From the NCBI RefSeq assembly GCF_001639745.1, contig NZ_LTAX01000016.1, positions 1-64,000 of the forward strand: DNA of 64,000 nucleotides, in the 5' to 3' direction. The position numbers were made by a program, and so were the translations under genes. This document shows, in pieces, positions 32,639-42,074 of this stretch. How positions within the stretch are numbered: the stretch's first letter is position 1; each line of letters starts with the position of its first letter. Below the pieces are notes generated by a model. The model had not been told where the DNA came from and made no database searches. It worked only from the letters and a program-made list of their open reading frames with translations. This DNA is from Marinomonas gallaica. Lineage in GTDB: Bacteria; Pseudomonadota; Gammaproteobacteria; Pseudomonadales; Marinomonadaceae.

Positions 32639-35629
32639 ATGATAAGTGACTACATATTTATGAGTGATTCTGTCCCGAATAAGGCCAGTCGACGTTTCTA
32701 TAGTTTCAGTATTATTGTTTTCCTAATTGTTTTTGCTCTGGGTCTAAGTGCATCTTATGCTTGGCAATTACAACAGACTAAGGTGAAGCGTACGCATGCG
32801 GTTTCGGTAGCTCAATCTTATGCCTATCAATTAAAGCAAGTGTTGGATCATAACTTGTCTGCGAATTACACCTTAGCGGCGCTCGTTCATGAGTTTGGCG
32901 GGTTTACACGTTGGTTTCCTCCTGTCGCTCAGTCATTACACCGTATTTATCCCGAAGTGAATAACTTTGCGTTGTCACCTGGCGGTATCGTTAAGCAAGT
33001 GTACCCAACAAAAGGTAATGAGCGCGCAATTGGTTTTAACCAATTAATGGATATTGAACAAGGTACTGAAGCATGGTTGGCCATGAAGCAGCAGAAAACG
33101 ATCCTGTCGGGGCCGCTAGACTTGGTTCAAGGAGGTAAAGGGCTCATTGCGCGTTACCCTATTATGTTAGAAGACCGAGACGAAGGACCGGAACAGTTTT
33201 GGGGTTTTAGTAGTGTTGTGATACGGATTGACTCATTACTTAAAAGTACTCACCAAATTGGGCTTTCTGAACAAGGTTTTGCCTACAGTCTGCAACGGGT
33301 CGACACAAACGAACCTTTGCTAATTGTGGAAGATAAAGCTGAGCAGATAAACGACCCTGTCTCAATCAATCTTAGTTTTCCAGGTGTTAAATGGCGGTTA
33401 GACATTGCCCCCGCGGATGGCTGGATACCGACCTATATGTTAGTTACTTATTTGCTAGCAAGTTTTGTATTGGCATTGTTAGTGGCTCGGTTTGCATTCA
33501 TGGCGTTACGCTTACGTGAACAAAAGCAGATGCTGACACATTTGTTATCCGAAAAAACTAAATATGCCAACCAGTCTGATTATCGACTGAGCAGTACGCT
33601 GCAGGCGATCCCCGATCCATTGATAGAGCTAGATGCTGATGGCGTTGTATTAGAGGTCCGTTTGCCAAATGATGAAACGGATCTCCAAGCGTTTTTTGTT
33701 AGCGGCGAGCACTTCAGTACTCATTTACCAGAGTCTGCGGCCCAAATTTTAGAGCTAGTGTTTAATGAAGCAGGGCAAAGCCAGACGAACAGTTATCGTG
33801 GTGCATTGTTTAGTTTACTGTTGTCCGAAGGAAGGACGCTTTGGTTTGAAGTTTCCGCAGTCTACCGTCCTTTTTCCGAAGAAGTAAGTACAGGGCATTT
33901 TATTGTTCTGCTACGGGATATCTCCCAGCGTCAGGAAGCCGAGCAACAGCAGCGCATTGCTGCTACAGCGTTTGAAACTCAAGATGGGATTTTGATCAGT
34001 GATCGCCAAAACAGAATCATTCGGGTTAATAAAGCGTTTCAGAAGCTCACGGGGTATACCGAAAATGAAGTATTAGGGCAAACGCCGGCGATTTTACAGT
34101 CAGGAAGACATAGCCCTGAGTTTTATCAAGACATGTTTGCCGATCTCAGGCAGAAAGGCGCTTGGGAAGGAGAGGTTTGGAACCGCCGCAAAGATGGTGA
34201 AATCTATCCAGAGTGGCTGAGTATTTCTACGGTTCACGATCTTCAGGGGCAGGTGAGTCATTTTGTTGCAACGTTTAAAGATATTTCGGAACGTAAAGCC
34301 TCTGAACGCAAGATTCAACAGTTGCATTACTATGACAGTTTAACTCGCCTTGCGAATCGAACGCTCTTGCTCGAAGAAATGAATGACCTATTACAAAACA
34401 ATGGCTTGCAACAGTCTCAAGCCGCCATTTTGTTTATTGATCTGGACCACTTTAAAGACATAAATGATGTTTGGGGACACAGCATAGGCGACCAGCTACT
34501 GCAAAAAGTAGCCACGCGTTTATCGGATACCACACGTACAAAAGACATTGTCGCTCGATTTGGTGGCGATGAATTTCTTGTAATGTTGGAGCCAGCAGAT
34601 GTGTCGGCTAACCCCGATCGTATGGCTTATCGCGCGAGCCAAGTGGCGGGTAAATTGCTTCGATCGCTTGAGCGGCCATTCACGATAAACTCTGTGGATT
34701 ATCAAATGGCAGCCAGTTTCGGGATTGCTTTGTTTGATGACCAATGTAATGACCCGCTGGATGTCATTAAGCAAGCTGAGTTGGCAATGTATGAAGCAAA
34801 ATCCGCGGGGCGATCCAGTTTCTGTTTTTACCAGCAAGGTATGCAAGAGCGCGTGTTAGAACGCGTGCAGTTGGAGAGTGACCTAAGGCATGCATTGGAG
34901 AATGAAGAGCTTGTGGTGTATGTACAGCCCCAGTGGGATGCGCAGAAGCGTATGATAGGAGCGGAAGGCCTGTTACGTTGGCTACACCCAGAACGTGGCA
35001 TGGTATCGCCAGGCGTTTTCATTCCGTTGGCGGAAGAGTCTCGCCTTATATTACCGATTGGTGACTGGGTATTGAGGCAAGCTTGCAGGTGGTTGTCAAA
35101 ATGGCACAAAGAACAGCAAATGGCGGGTTTTGTGTTGTCCGTTAATGTGAGTGCCGTACAGTTTGCGCAGGAAGGATTTGTGCAACAAGTAGAGAGTATA
35201 CTCAATGAATATCAAACGCCGCCTTCAGCATTACAGCTTGAATTGACAGAAAGCATGTTGGCGCATGACCAACAAGACATCATTAGCAAAATGGAAGCCT
35301 TAAAAGCGTTAGGTCTACTGATATCACTTGATGACTTTGGTACTGGGTACTCATCGCTGAGTTATTTGCATCGGTTGCCAATTGATCAGTTGAAGATAGA
35401 TCAGTCTTTTGTGGCGAATATTGAAAAAGGCACGAAAAATGCTTCACTTGCAGAGTCGATCATCAGCCTTGGGCATAACTTAGGGATGGAAGTGATTGCC
35501 GAAGGCGTAGAAACCTCTGCCCAGTTTGATTGGTTGAAACAGCAAGGGTGTGACTTATTTCAAGGTTTTGGCTTGGCTAGACCAATGACAATAGAAGACT
35601 TGATCTTGCTCTATCGTAGCGCGGATTAA
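32639..35629 (+). CDS. CHASE-PAS-PAS-GGDEF-EAL cyclic-di-GMP protein
   Basis: A 996-residue membrane protein. Transmembrane segments near residues 22-42 and 265-287 enclose a CHASE sensor (NFALSPGGIVKQVYP, GLIARYPIML, FWGFSSVVIRI). Two PAS regions follow (about 320-430 and 430-550, TAFETQDGILISDRQNRI). The GGDEF domain has ARFGGDEFLVML with the inhibitory RTKD site five residues before. The EAL domain keeps its metal and catalytic residues: EGL in place of EAL (GAEGLLRW), SVNVSAVQF, ELTES, SLDDFGTGYSSL, LKIDQ, EGVET. It may both make and degrade cyclic-di-GMP. It lies 25 bases before siaA, so it may be co-transcribed. The start is uncertain between 32639 and 32660. Confidence 0.88.
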   Translation: MISDYIFMSDSVPNKASRRFYSFSIIVFLIVFALGLSASYAWQLQQTKVKRTHAVSVAQSYAYQLKQVLDHNLSANYTLAALVHEFGGFTRWFPPVAQSLHRIYPEVNNFALSPGGIVKQVYPTKGNERAIGFNQLMDIEQGTEAWLAMKQQKTILSGPLDLVQGGKGLIARYPIMLEDRDEGPEQFWGFSSVVIRIDSLLKSTHQIGLSEQGFAYSLQRVDTNEPLLIVEDKAEQINDPVSINLSFPGVKWRLDIAPADGWIPTYMLVTYLLASFVLALLVARFAFMALRLREQKQMLTHLLSEKTKYANQSDYRLSSTLQAIPDPLIELDADGVVLEVRLPNDETDLQAFFVSGEHFSTHLPESAAQILELVFNEAGQSQTNSYRGALFSLLLSEGRTLWFEVSAVYRPFSEEVSTGHFIVLLRDISQRQEAEQQQRIAATAFETQDGILISDRQNRIIRVNKAFQKLTGYTENEVLGQTPAILQSGRHSPEFYQDMFADLRQKGAWEGEVWNRRKDGEIYPEWLSISTVHDLQGQVSHFVATFKDISERKASERKIQQLHYYDSLTRLANRTLLLEEMNDLLQNNGLQQSQAAILFIDLDHFKDINDVWGHSIGDQLLQKVATRLSDTTRTKDIVARFGGDEFLVMLEPADVSANPDRMAYRASQVAGKLLRSLERPFTINSVDYQMAASFGIALFDDQCNDPLDVIKQAELAMYEAKSAGRSSFCFYQQGMQERVLERVQLESDLRHALENEELVVYVQPQWDAQKRMIGAEGLLRWLHPERGMVSPGVFIPLAEESRLILPIGDWVLRQACRWLSKWHKEQQMAGFVLSVNVSAVQFAQEGFVQQVESILNEYQTPPSALQLELTESMLAHDQQDIISKMEALKALGLLISLDDFGTGYSSLSYLHRLPIDQLKIDQSFVANIEKGTKNASLAESIISLGHNLGMEVIAEGVETSAQFDWLKQQGCDLFQGFGLARPMTIEDLILLYRSAD

Positions 35630-35654
35630 ACGTCATTACTTAGAAGGGTATAGA

Positions 35655-37661
35655 GTGGCTCGTTGGGGATTAAGGTGGAAATCACTGGTAGTGCTGTTAT
35701 TAGCAGGCGCTGTGGCATCTGTATTGGCGCTATCGCTGGGCTGGTATGTTGTCGCCGAGGGACGTCAGTACTCAGCTAAAGCGTATGCGGAAAATTTTAC
35801 CGAGCTTAACTACCAAAAAATACTGACGCCCATGGCTCGTGAGCTAGCCTTAGCACGTCGTTTTGCCGAACTGAGTACACTGCAGCAGTGGTTTAAAGAA
35901 CCTGAAAACGCAGCTCGTAAAGCACAAGCGCTTCAAGATGTAGCACACTTCCAGTCTGCTTTTGAAGACGGTGCCGTCTTCTTTGTTTCTGATAAAAGCT
36001 TAGCGTATTACTACTATGATGATCAGTTACCGATAGACGGAGACCCTCAATACCACCTTGACGAGCAGGTGGAAGCTAATAAATGGTATTTTTTAACCCG
36101 AGAACAGACTAAGCCTTATTACATAAACATCGATTTAAACGAGTATCTAAATAAAGCGAAAATTTGGATTAACGTTCTAGTCCGAGATGAAGAGACATTT
36201 CTAGGTATCGCTGGGACAGGGTTTGAGTTGGGACGTTTTATTGAAAGTTTTGCTTCGTCACCGCAGCCAGGAGTGCAGCCGTTTGTCATCAATGCAGATA
36301 CGCTCCAAATTGAAGCCCACTCAAACACCGATTTAATTGCTATCGACGGTATTGCTGGTGCAGCAGGTGAACAAAACTTATACAGTTTGGTCGATAGTGA
36401 TAACGATATTAAAGCGTTGCAAAAAAGCATTATTCAAGCGAAGCAGAATAGACAAGTTGAAACATTAAAACTTCGTATGGGTGGGGAGGATTTTATCTTA
36501 TCCATACGCTATATGCCGGATCTGAATTGGCTGGTCGCGACCAGTGTGAATCTCGATGAAGTTCGCTTGCTGAATACCGACTTGATTATGGGTGTCGGGG
36601 TGGTCTTTGCGCTGTTACTCGCCATTGTTCTTTTGTTATTTGGCTTTGCGGTGGATCGCTTAGTATTACAGCCTCTGCGTCATTTACAAATGTCTGCGAA
36701 AGCGATCTCTCAAGGCTCTTACGAAGTTCGCTTACCAGTTAAATACGATGATGAAATTGGTGACCTAAGCCGTACTTTTAATTTGATGGCGCAGCAGGTA
36801 GAGAGTCACACTGCTGAGTTAGAATCTCGTGTAAAAGAGCGGACTTATGAACTTGAGCAAAGTAATGCTCAAATTAAAGCGGCAAACCGCAAAATCGGTG
36901 ACTCGATTGATTACGCCAGTCTAATCCAACGAGCCATATTACCAGACCGGCAAATGCAGCAATTCTTAGGCGCTCATCATAGTGTTGTGTGGCGTCCACG
37001 CGATATCGTTGGTGGCGATTTTTATGTGTTTCATACCAATGATGAAGGCTGCTTGTTAGGCATTGTGGACTGTGCCGGACATGGGGTTCCTGGCGCACTG
37101 ATGACCATGTTAATGCGTGCTGCGATAGACAAGGCGATCAATGAATTAGGCATCGCTGATCCCGCTAAACTGCTATATGCTATAGATCAGACTGTTCGGT
37201 CAATGTTGCATGAAGAGGCGACTGGCAACCAAGTTGCCACCAATGCGGATGTCGGATTGGTATTTATTCGCCATCAGGGTGACCAGCTACGTTTTAGTGG
37301 TGCTAAAATTGCTTTGTATGCAAGCGACGGCATATCAGTCGTCAAGCATGCGGCCAGCAAGCGCGCCTTAGGCGATCGTAAACTCGGTCAATATGAGAAT
37401 GTCGATTTACCACTGACAGGTTGGACCTATTACATGACCACAGATGGCTACCTTGACCAAGCCGGTGGAGAGAAGAGCTTTGGTTTTGGTAATAAACGTT
37501 TTGAGCGATTGTTAGTTGAGAATGCGCAAGCTCCTTTGCATGAGCAAACCGCACGTTTTGCCCAAGCATTGGACGACTACATGGGGGATTTGCCACAGCG
37601 TGATGATGTCACCTTGTTGTCTTTCCGCTTTGAGCATAATTCAAGTGAAGGAGGAGAGTAG
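35655..37661 (+). CDS. siaA: SiaA membrane PP2C-type phosphatase
   Basis: A 668-residue protein. A transmembrane segment (about 9-30) and a second (about 313-335) enclose a ~280-residue dCache-like periplasmic sensor. A HAMP domain follows, then a coiled coil, then a SpoIIE/PP2C phosphatase with metal-binding motifs VGGDFYVF, VDCAGHGVPGALMTML and QRDDVTLLSF. In Pseudomonas, SiaA dephosphorylates SiaC and so raises SiaD diguanylate cyclase activity, promoting aggregation and biofilm. The GTG at 35655 follows AGAAGGG. It is immediately followed by siaB. Confidence 0.88.
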   Translation: MARWGLRWKSLVVLLLAGAVASVLALSLGWYVVAEGRQYSAKAYAENFTELNYQKILTPMARELALARRFAELSTLQQWFKEPENAARKAQALQDVAHFQSAFEDGAVFFVSDKSLAYYYYDDQLPIDGDPQYHLDEQVEANKWYFLTREQTKPYYINIDLNEYLNKAKIWINVLVRDEETFLGIAGTGFELGRFIESFASSPQPGVQPFVINADTLQIEAHSNTDLIAIDGIAGAAGEQNLYSLVDSDNDIKALQKSIIQAKQNRQVETLKLRMGGEDFILSIRYMPDLNWLVATSVNLDEVRLLNTDLIMGVGVVFALLLAIVLLLFGFAVDRLVLQPLRHLQMSAKAISQGSYEVRLPVKYDDEIGDLSRTFNLMAQQVESHTAELESRVKERTYELEQSNAQIKAANRKIGDSIDYASLIQRAILPDRQMQQFLGAHHSVVWRPRDIVGGDFYVFHTNDEGCLLGIVDCAGHGVPGALMTMLMRAAIDKAINELGIADPAKLLYAIDQTVRSMLHEEATGNQVATNADVGLVFIRHQGDQLRFSGAKIALYASDGISVVKHAASKRALGDRKLGQYENVDLPLTGWTYYMTTDGYLDQAGGEKSFGFGNKRFERLLVENAQAPLHEQTARFAQALDDYMGDLPQRDDVTLLSFRFEHNSSEGGE

Positions 37662-37662
37662 T

Positions 37663-38199
37663 ATGTCAGCGCCAGATCTGTTCGACTTACGTGAACGCTT
37701 TGATAATGAAAAAATTCTTTTGTGTTTCAATGGCCCTATCTCACGCAGCTTGATTGAAGAGATCGGCAACGCGCTGCGCAACTACATGAAGTCTGAGCAG
37801 GCATCGCCAGCCGCAGCATTAGACGTGTTTGCTGTGTACATCGAGCTGACGCAGAACATTCGCCATTATGCCGTTGCATCACAATTGTTGGATGCCGATA
37901 CCGCTACGGTCGTTGTAAGCTATCGGGATGGCCATTATCACGTATCTGCAGGCAATATCGTGCGTCAGGAAGATGGCCAAATATTGATGGATAAAGTCGT
38001 CGCACTAGCGGCTTTAGATAAAGTGGAACTGAAAAAAGTCTATAAAGAACAGTTGCGTAAACCCAGAGAAGCGGAGGCCACAAGTGGTGCAGGATTGGGG
38101 TTAATTGACATTGCCCGAAAGGCCTCTGCGCCAGTTGTTCCATCTCTAAAATTACTAGACAACGGCACCGGCTATTTTAGTTTGAGTGTGCAAATTTGA
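37663..38199 (+). CDS. siaB: SiaB family kinase
   Basis: A 178-residue GHKL-like protein (DUF6272). The N-box is YIELTQNIRHYA and the glycine-rich ATP-lid region is TSGAGLGLIDIARKA. It should phosphorylate SiaC, opposing SiaA, as in P. aeruginosa. I start at the ATG at 37663, one base after siaA's stop and behind GGAGGAGAGTAGT; an in-frame ATG at 37516 would overlap siaA heavily. The spacing shows tight coupling in siaABCD. Confidence 0.88.
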   Translation: MSAPDLFDLRERFDNEKILLCFNGPISRSLIEEIGNALRNYMKSEQASPAAALDVFAVYIELTQNIRHYAVASQLLDADTATVVVSYRDGHYHVSAGNIVRQEDGQILMDKVVALAALDKVELKKVYKEQLRKPREAEATSGAGLGLIDIARKASAPVVPSLKLLDNGTGYFSLSVQI

Positions 38200-38209
38200 G
38201 TAATAAAGC

Positions 38210-38587
38210 ATGAAAGATTTAAAAATTGTTTCCACCCAGTCAACACCTCTAATTGAAACCGACAGTCATCGCGGTGTGGTGTATATGGAAGGTGATTCGT
38301 ACCCCGAGAATTCGTTTGAGTTTTATTCCGAATTGGTGGCGTGGGTCACAAGCTACCTTAAAGACAACGAGCGACCAATGACGGTCGAGTTAGCGCTGCT
38401 CTACTTAAATACCAGTAGTATCAAAGTGATGATGGATATTTTTGATGAGCTGGAAGAGCATCATCAAAAAGGCCGTGATATCACGGTTAACTGGCGTTAC
38501 GACGTGGATAATGAGCGTGTTGCAGAGCTGGCAGAAGAGTTTAAGGAAGACTGCAGCTTTGCGTTTAATATTATAGGCCAAGAATGA
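38210..38587 (+). CDS. siaC: SiaC (DUF1987), phospho-switch
   Basis: A 125-residue protein. The segment LALLYLNTSSIKVMMDIFDE places Thr at residue 68, the same position as the Thr68 phosphorylated in P. aeruginosa SiaC. The unphosphorylated form activates SiaD; SiaB adds and SiaA removes the phosphate (family knowledge). It starts 10 bases after siaB and overlaps siaD by 4 bases. Confidence 0.88.
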   Translation: MKDLKIVSTQSTPLIETDSHRGVVYMEGDSYPENSFEFYSELVAWVTSYLKDNERPMTVELALLYLNTSSIKVMMDIFDELEEHHQKGRDITVNWRYDVDNERVAELAEEFKEDCSFAFNIIGQE

Positions 38588-39363
38588 AACACAATATTAA
38601 AGCGCTTGAGCAACGTGTCGTCGCGGCTCTCGAAGACGAGACCAACCAAGGGCATCCATTACATGAGGTATTGGAGGCCCTATGGCAATACAATCAAGAT
38701 CAATGGTCACGTATGGAGCATTTGATTCGAGTGTCTGATTCTTATCAGGACATGATGATTCAGCGCGAGAAAACCTTGAGCGAGCGCTTTGATAAGCACC
38801 TTCGTCAATTAGATAAAATTACCCGTATTTCAGACCGTTATCAAACCGCTTTGCGTGAAGCGAACCTTGAACTTGAACAAGCGTCTTACGTGGACGCACT
38901 AACTGGGCTACCTAATCGTCGTAAAATGCTGCGCCGCTTAAAAGCAGAATTTGATATGCGCCCCGAATCGGTTCGTCTTGCAATGATCGATATTGATTAT
39001 TTTAAACGCATTAATGATGAGTTTGGCCACTTAATTGGTGACGACGTTTTAGTGTCTGTTGGTAATCTGATTGAACTTACGGTGGGTGAATTGGGGCATA
39101 TTTCGCGCTGGGGAGGCGAAGAGTTTCTCGTGATCTTCTCGCAACCGGATCAGGCAGAGATTGAAGCTTGTTTGAAACAGCTAGCGAACACCATCCGAGA
39201 AACGCATTTTGAAAGTGGTGATCACGCTAAAATTCGTACTACGATCAGCATTGGTGTCTCTCATTATCAAGCCGGGGACTCCGCCGATACTCTGATCACA
39301 CGTGCTGATGATGCACTTTATCGCGCTAAGAACAGAGGCCGTAATCAAGTTGTGTTTGGCTAA
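38584..39363 (+). CDS. siaD: SiaD diguanylate cyclase
   Basis: A 259-residue protein. The N-terminal ~100 residues are helical and coiled coil, probably the SiaC-binding stalk. The C-terminal GGDEF domain begins near ALTGLPNRRKMLRRLK and has the active motif SRWGGEEFLVIF plus the ISIGVSHY and ADDALYRAKNRGRN segments. The five residues before the motif and the four before those (GELG) do not form an RxxD inhibitory site, so product inhibition may be absent. It overlaps siaC by 4 bases and makes cyclic-di-GMP under SiaABC control. Confidence 0.88.
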   Translation: MKHNIKALEQRVVAALEDETNQGHPLHEVLEALWQYNQDQWSRMEHLIRVSDSYQDMMIQREKTLSERFDKHLRQLDKITRISDRYQTALREANLELEQASYVDALTGLPNRRKMLRRLKAEFDMRPESVRLAMIDIDYFKRINDEFGHLIGDDVLVSVGNLIELTVGELGHISRWGGEEFLVIFSQPDQAEIEACLKQLANTIRETHFESGDHAKIRTTISIGVSHYQAGDSADTLITRADDALYRAKNRGRNQVVFG

Positions 39364-39502
39364 ATTGTCAAAGCGCGACTAAATTTACCGCGTTCTTGTC
39401 TTGAATCCTTATACCTTGGTATTAATTCTTTATCCGTGGTGGTAACTGTGGGTATCTCGACGTATCTTTAAACCAATAAAAATAACACTAGGTATTTGGT
39501 TT

Positions 39503-41368
39503 ATGGCCGCAATAGATATCCCAGAAGTCCTAAAATTTATAGACAGCACGCCACCGTTTTCAGGCCTAACGTCAGTACAGCAAAAACAGTTACTGGGTGG
39601 CGTTGAACTGACGTATGTGCGTCAAGGCGAAAAGCTTAACCTAGAAGGTACACGCGCTACGCTGCATTTGATCCGACGCGGTGCCTGTGAAATCCGTTCA
39701 GCGAAAGGTGGGCTAGTGGATAAGCTGGCCGATGGCGATTGTTTTGGTGTTTCCAGTGTATTGGAGCAGAATCCAGATGGGTTGCAAGTCGTCGTGCTAG
39801 AAGACAGCCTTATCTATCGTTTTCAAAAAGAGGGCTTTCAAACACTACTTCAAGAAAATGAAGAATTTGCTTTGTTTTTTGCCCATACGCGTAGCAGTCG
39901 ACTGCGCAAATTATCCCGAGCTCACGCAACAGATTTAGCCACTCCAGTATTGCAGCTGTCCACCTCCATTAGCCAGATTATGGCGCGTAACCTAATCACT
40001 GCAAGTGTTACCGATACCGTGCAGCAAGCCGCCTCAGTCATGACTGACGCTCGAGTCAGTTCGATTCTAGTGTTGGAGAAGGATCGGCTGGTGGGCATTG
40101 TCACAGATCGAGATTTACGCTCACGAGTGTTGGCTGTCGGAGCATCAGCCAACTTGCCTCTTTGCGATGTGATGACGCATGCTCCGGCCTCGATTGATCC
40201 AAGAAGTTTGGTCATGCACGCGCAGACCTTAATGAGTGAAAAAAACATTCATCACTTACCTGTTGTCGAGTCTGATCATACGCCTGTAGGTATGATCACA
40301 GCGGCAGATTTATTGAGACATCAAGAGCTTAGCCCATTACTTCTGATCAATCAGATCAACCGTCAGACAGATATAACCAGTCTTCGAGAAGTGTGTCAGC
40401 AGTTAACTAATTTGATTGTTAACCTGATTCTGACTGATATGAAAACCACAGACATTGGTAGCGTTATTGCGGCAATCAGTGACAGCTTGACGCGCCGAAT
40501 TATTGAACTCGGCATCGAGCGGTATGGTACAGCGCCTTTTGCTTTTCAGTTTCTAGTATTTGGTTCGCAAGCGCGTAAAGACCAATCGCTTGGCAGCGAT
40601 CAAGATAATGGCATGATGTTGTCCCAAGAGCCGACACCGGAACAGGCCGAGTATTTTGCAAAACTGGCTCAGTTTATCTGTGATGGATTAGCGCAATGCG
40701 GTATACGCAGCTGCCCTGGGGATATCATGGCGTCGAATAAGAAGTGGCGCTTAACCCAAGAAGGTTGGAAGAAAGCATTTGCCAATTGGGTTGAGGCCAG
40801 TTCACCTTCGTCCTTACTGAACGCCAGTATTTTCTTCGACATTCGCTGTGTCTATGGTGATGAAAACGGCGTAACAGAATTGATTCAAGATATGCAATCA
40901 CGTGTTGCCAAAACCTCGTTGTTTTTAGCGACCCTAACTCGCACCGCCACGGCCTCTAAACCTCCGATTGGTTTCTTCCGCAATTTTTTGCTGGAGTCCT
41001 CAGGTGAGCACAAGCATCAATTAGATCTAAAGCATCAGGGCTTAGCACTGATTAACGATTTGGCCCGAATTTATGGGCTAGGTTGTAAACGCTATCATGT
41101 GGCGACAAAAGATCGCCTAGAACAGGCCGCCCGAGAAAAATTGATGGGCTTAGACATCGCCCGAAACTTGATGGACGCGTGGGATGGGCTGAATGAGCTG
41201 CGTCTTCAGGCGCAACGTCAACATTGGCAAACCACTGGTGAGCCGAGTGCTTATTTAGATCCTACTGAACTAAGTTCGCTTGAGCGCAAACACTTGAAAT
41301 CGACCTTTGCCATCATCGCGGATGGGCAATCTGCCGCTCTGCAGCGTTTTGCCAGAGGTTATGCTTAA
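39503..41368 (+). CDS. cNMP-binding/CBS/DUF294 nucleotidyltransferase-like protein
   Basis: A 621-residue soluble signalling protein. Residues about 10-130 form a cyclic-nucleotide-binding-type domain, about 155-275 a pair of CBS domains (ARNLITASVTDTVQQAASVM; VGIVTDRDLRSRVLA), and about 310-440 a DUF294 nucleotidyltransferase fold with FLVFGSQARKDQSLGSDQDN. A DUF294 C-terminal domain fills the rest. The nucleotide and target are unknown. The following exonuclease gene overlaps it by 8 bases, a pairing that suggests one operon. No strong ribosome-binding site precedes the ATG. Confidence 0.85.
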   Translation: MAAIDIPEVLKFIDSTPPFSGLTSVQQKQLLGGVELTYVRQGEKLNLEGTRATLHLIRRGACEIRSAKGGLVDKLADGDCFGVSSVLEQNPDGLQVVVLEDSLIYRFQKEGFQTLLQENEEFALFFAHTRSSRLRKLSRAHATDLATPVLQLSTSISQIMARNLITASVTDTVQQAASVMTDARVSSILVLEKDRLVGIVTDRDLRSRVLAVGASANLPLCDVMTHAPASIDPRSLVMHAQTLMSEKNIHHLPVVESDHTPVGMITAADLLRHQELSPLLLINQINRQTDITSLREVCQQLTNLIVNLILTDMKTTDIGSVIAAISDSLTRRIIELGIERYGTAPFAFQFLVFGSQARKDQSLGSDQDNGMMLSQEPTPEQAEYFAKLAQFICDGLAQCGIRSCPGDIMASNKKWRLTQEGWKKAFANWVEASSPSSLLNASIFFDIRCVYGDENGVTELIQDMQSRVAKTSLFLATLTRTATASKPPIGFFRNFLLESSGEHKHQLDLKHQGLALINDLARIYGLGCKRYHVATKDRLEQAAREKLMGLDIARNLMDAWDGLNELRLQAQRQHWQTTGEPSAYLDPTELSSLERKHLKSTFAIIADGQSAALQRFARGYA

Positions 41369-42050
41369 GATGCCAAAACGTATTTTTCAAGCCATTGACA
41401 GTTGGCGTGAGCGGCGTGAAGAGCAAACGAAACCTTGGCATGAGCATTCTTATTTTGTGTTAGATATGGAAACCACAGGGCTCGACCCAAAGCAGCATCA
41501 GGTGGTTAGTTTAGGCTGGGTGTTGATTGAGAATGGCGCGGTTCAACTGGATACGGCTCAGCATTTATTATTAGACTCTGCTGAGATTGATGACGTCAGT
41601 GTGGGGATTCATATGATTACCGATTCTGATGTGATGGAGCAGGGGCGTCGTCACGAGAGTGTGCTGCGTTACTTGCGACAGATTATGAAAGATAAGGTGC
41701 TGGTGGTGCATTACTCACCATTAGAATTGGGGTTTCTAAAATCCCTCTGGCAGACGCAGCCCATGCCAGCGTTGGCATTTGATTGGATCGATACCATGCA
41801 GGTGGAAATGCAACGCCGCAGCCGTGCTCAAGAGATTATTGGTGACGGTGGCTACCGCTTGCCTGCTTGCCGTGAGCGTTATGGTTTACCTGACTACCCC
41901 GGACACGATGCGCTCACTGATGCCATGGCAACCGCGGAACTGTTGTTAGCGCAAGTGGCATATTTCAATGATCACGAGCCTAGCTTACAGGAATTAGTTC
42001 GGATCGGCGGTGGCCGCGCTCGTTTATCGTCCAATAATAAGACGTCTTAA
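41361..42050 (+). CDS. DnaQ-like 3'-5' exonuclease
   Basis: A 229-residue protein of the DEDDh exonuclease family, with Exo I FVLDMETTGLDPKQHQ, Exo II near VLVVHYSPLELGFL and Exo III PGHDALTDAMATAELLL. It probably degrades DNA or RNA 3' ends, and is not the polymerase epsilon subunit given its own operon. Two starts are possible: the ATG at 41361, overlapping the previous gene by 8 bases, or the ATG at 41370, which has better spacing to AGAGG. Confidence 0.82.
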   Translation: MLKMPKRIFQAIDSWRERREEQTKPWHEHSYFVLDMETTGLDPKQHQVVSLGWVLIENGAVQLDTAQHLLLDSAEIDDVSVGIHMITDSDVMEQGRRHESVLRYLRQIMKDKVLVVHYSPLELGFLKSLWQTQPMPALAFDWIDTMQVEMQRRSRAQEIIGDGGYRLPACRERYGLPDYPGHDALTDAMATAELLLAQVAYFNDHEPSLQELVRIGGGRARLSSNNKTS

Positions 42051-42074
42051 ACACAGGCCACACGCTCTTATTGA

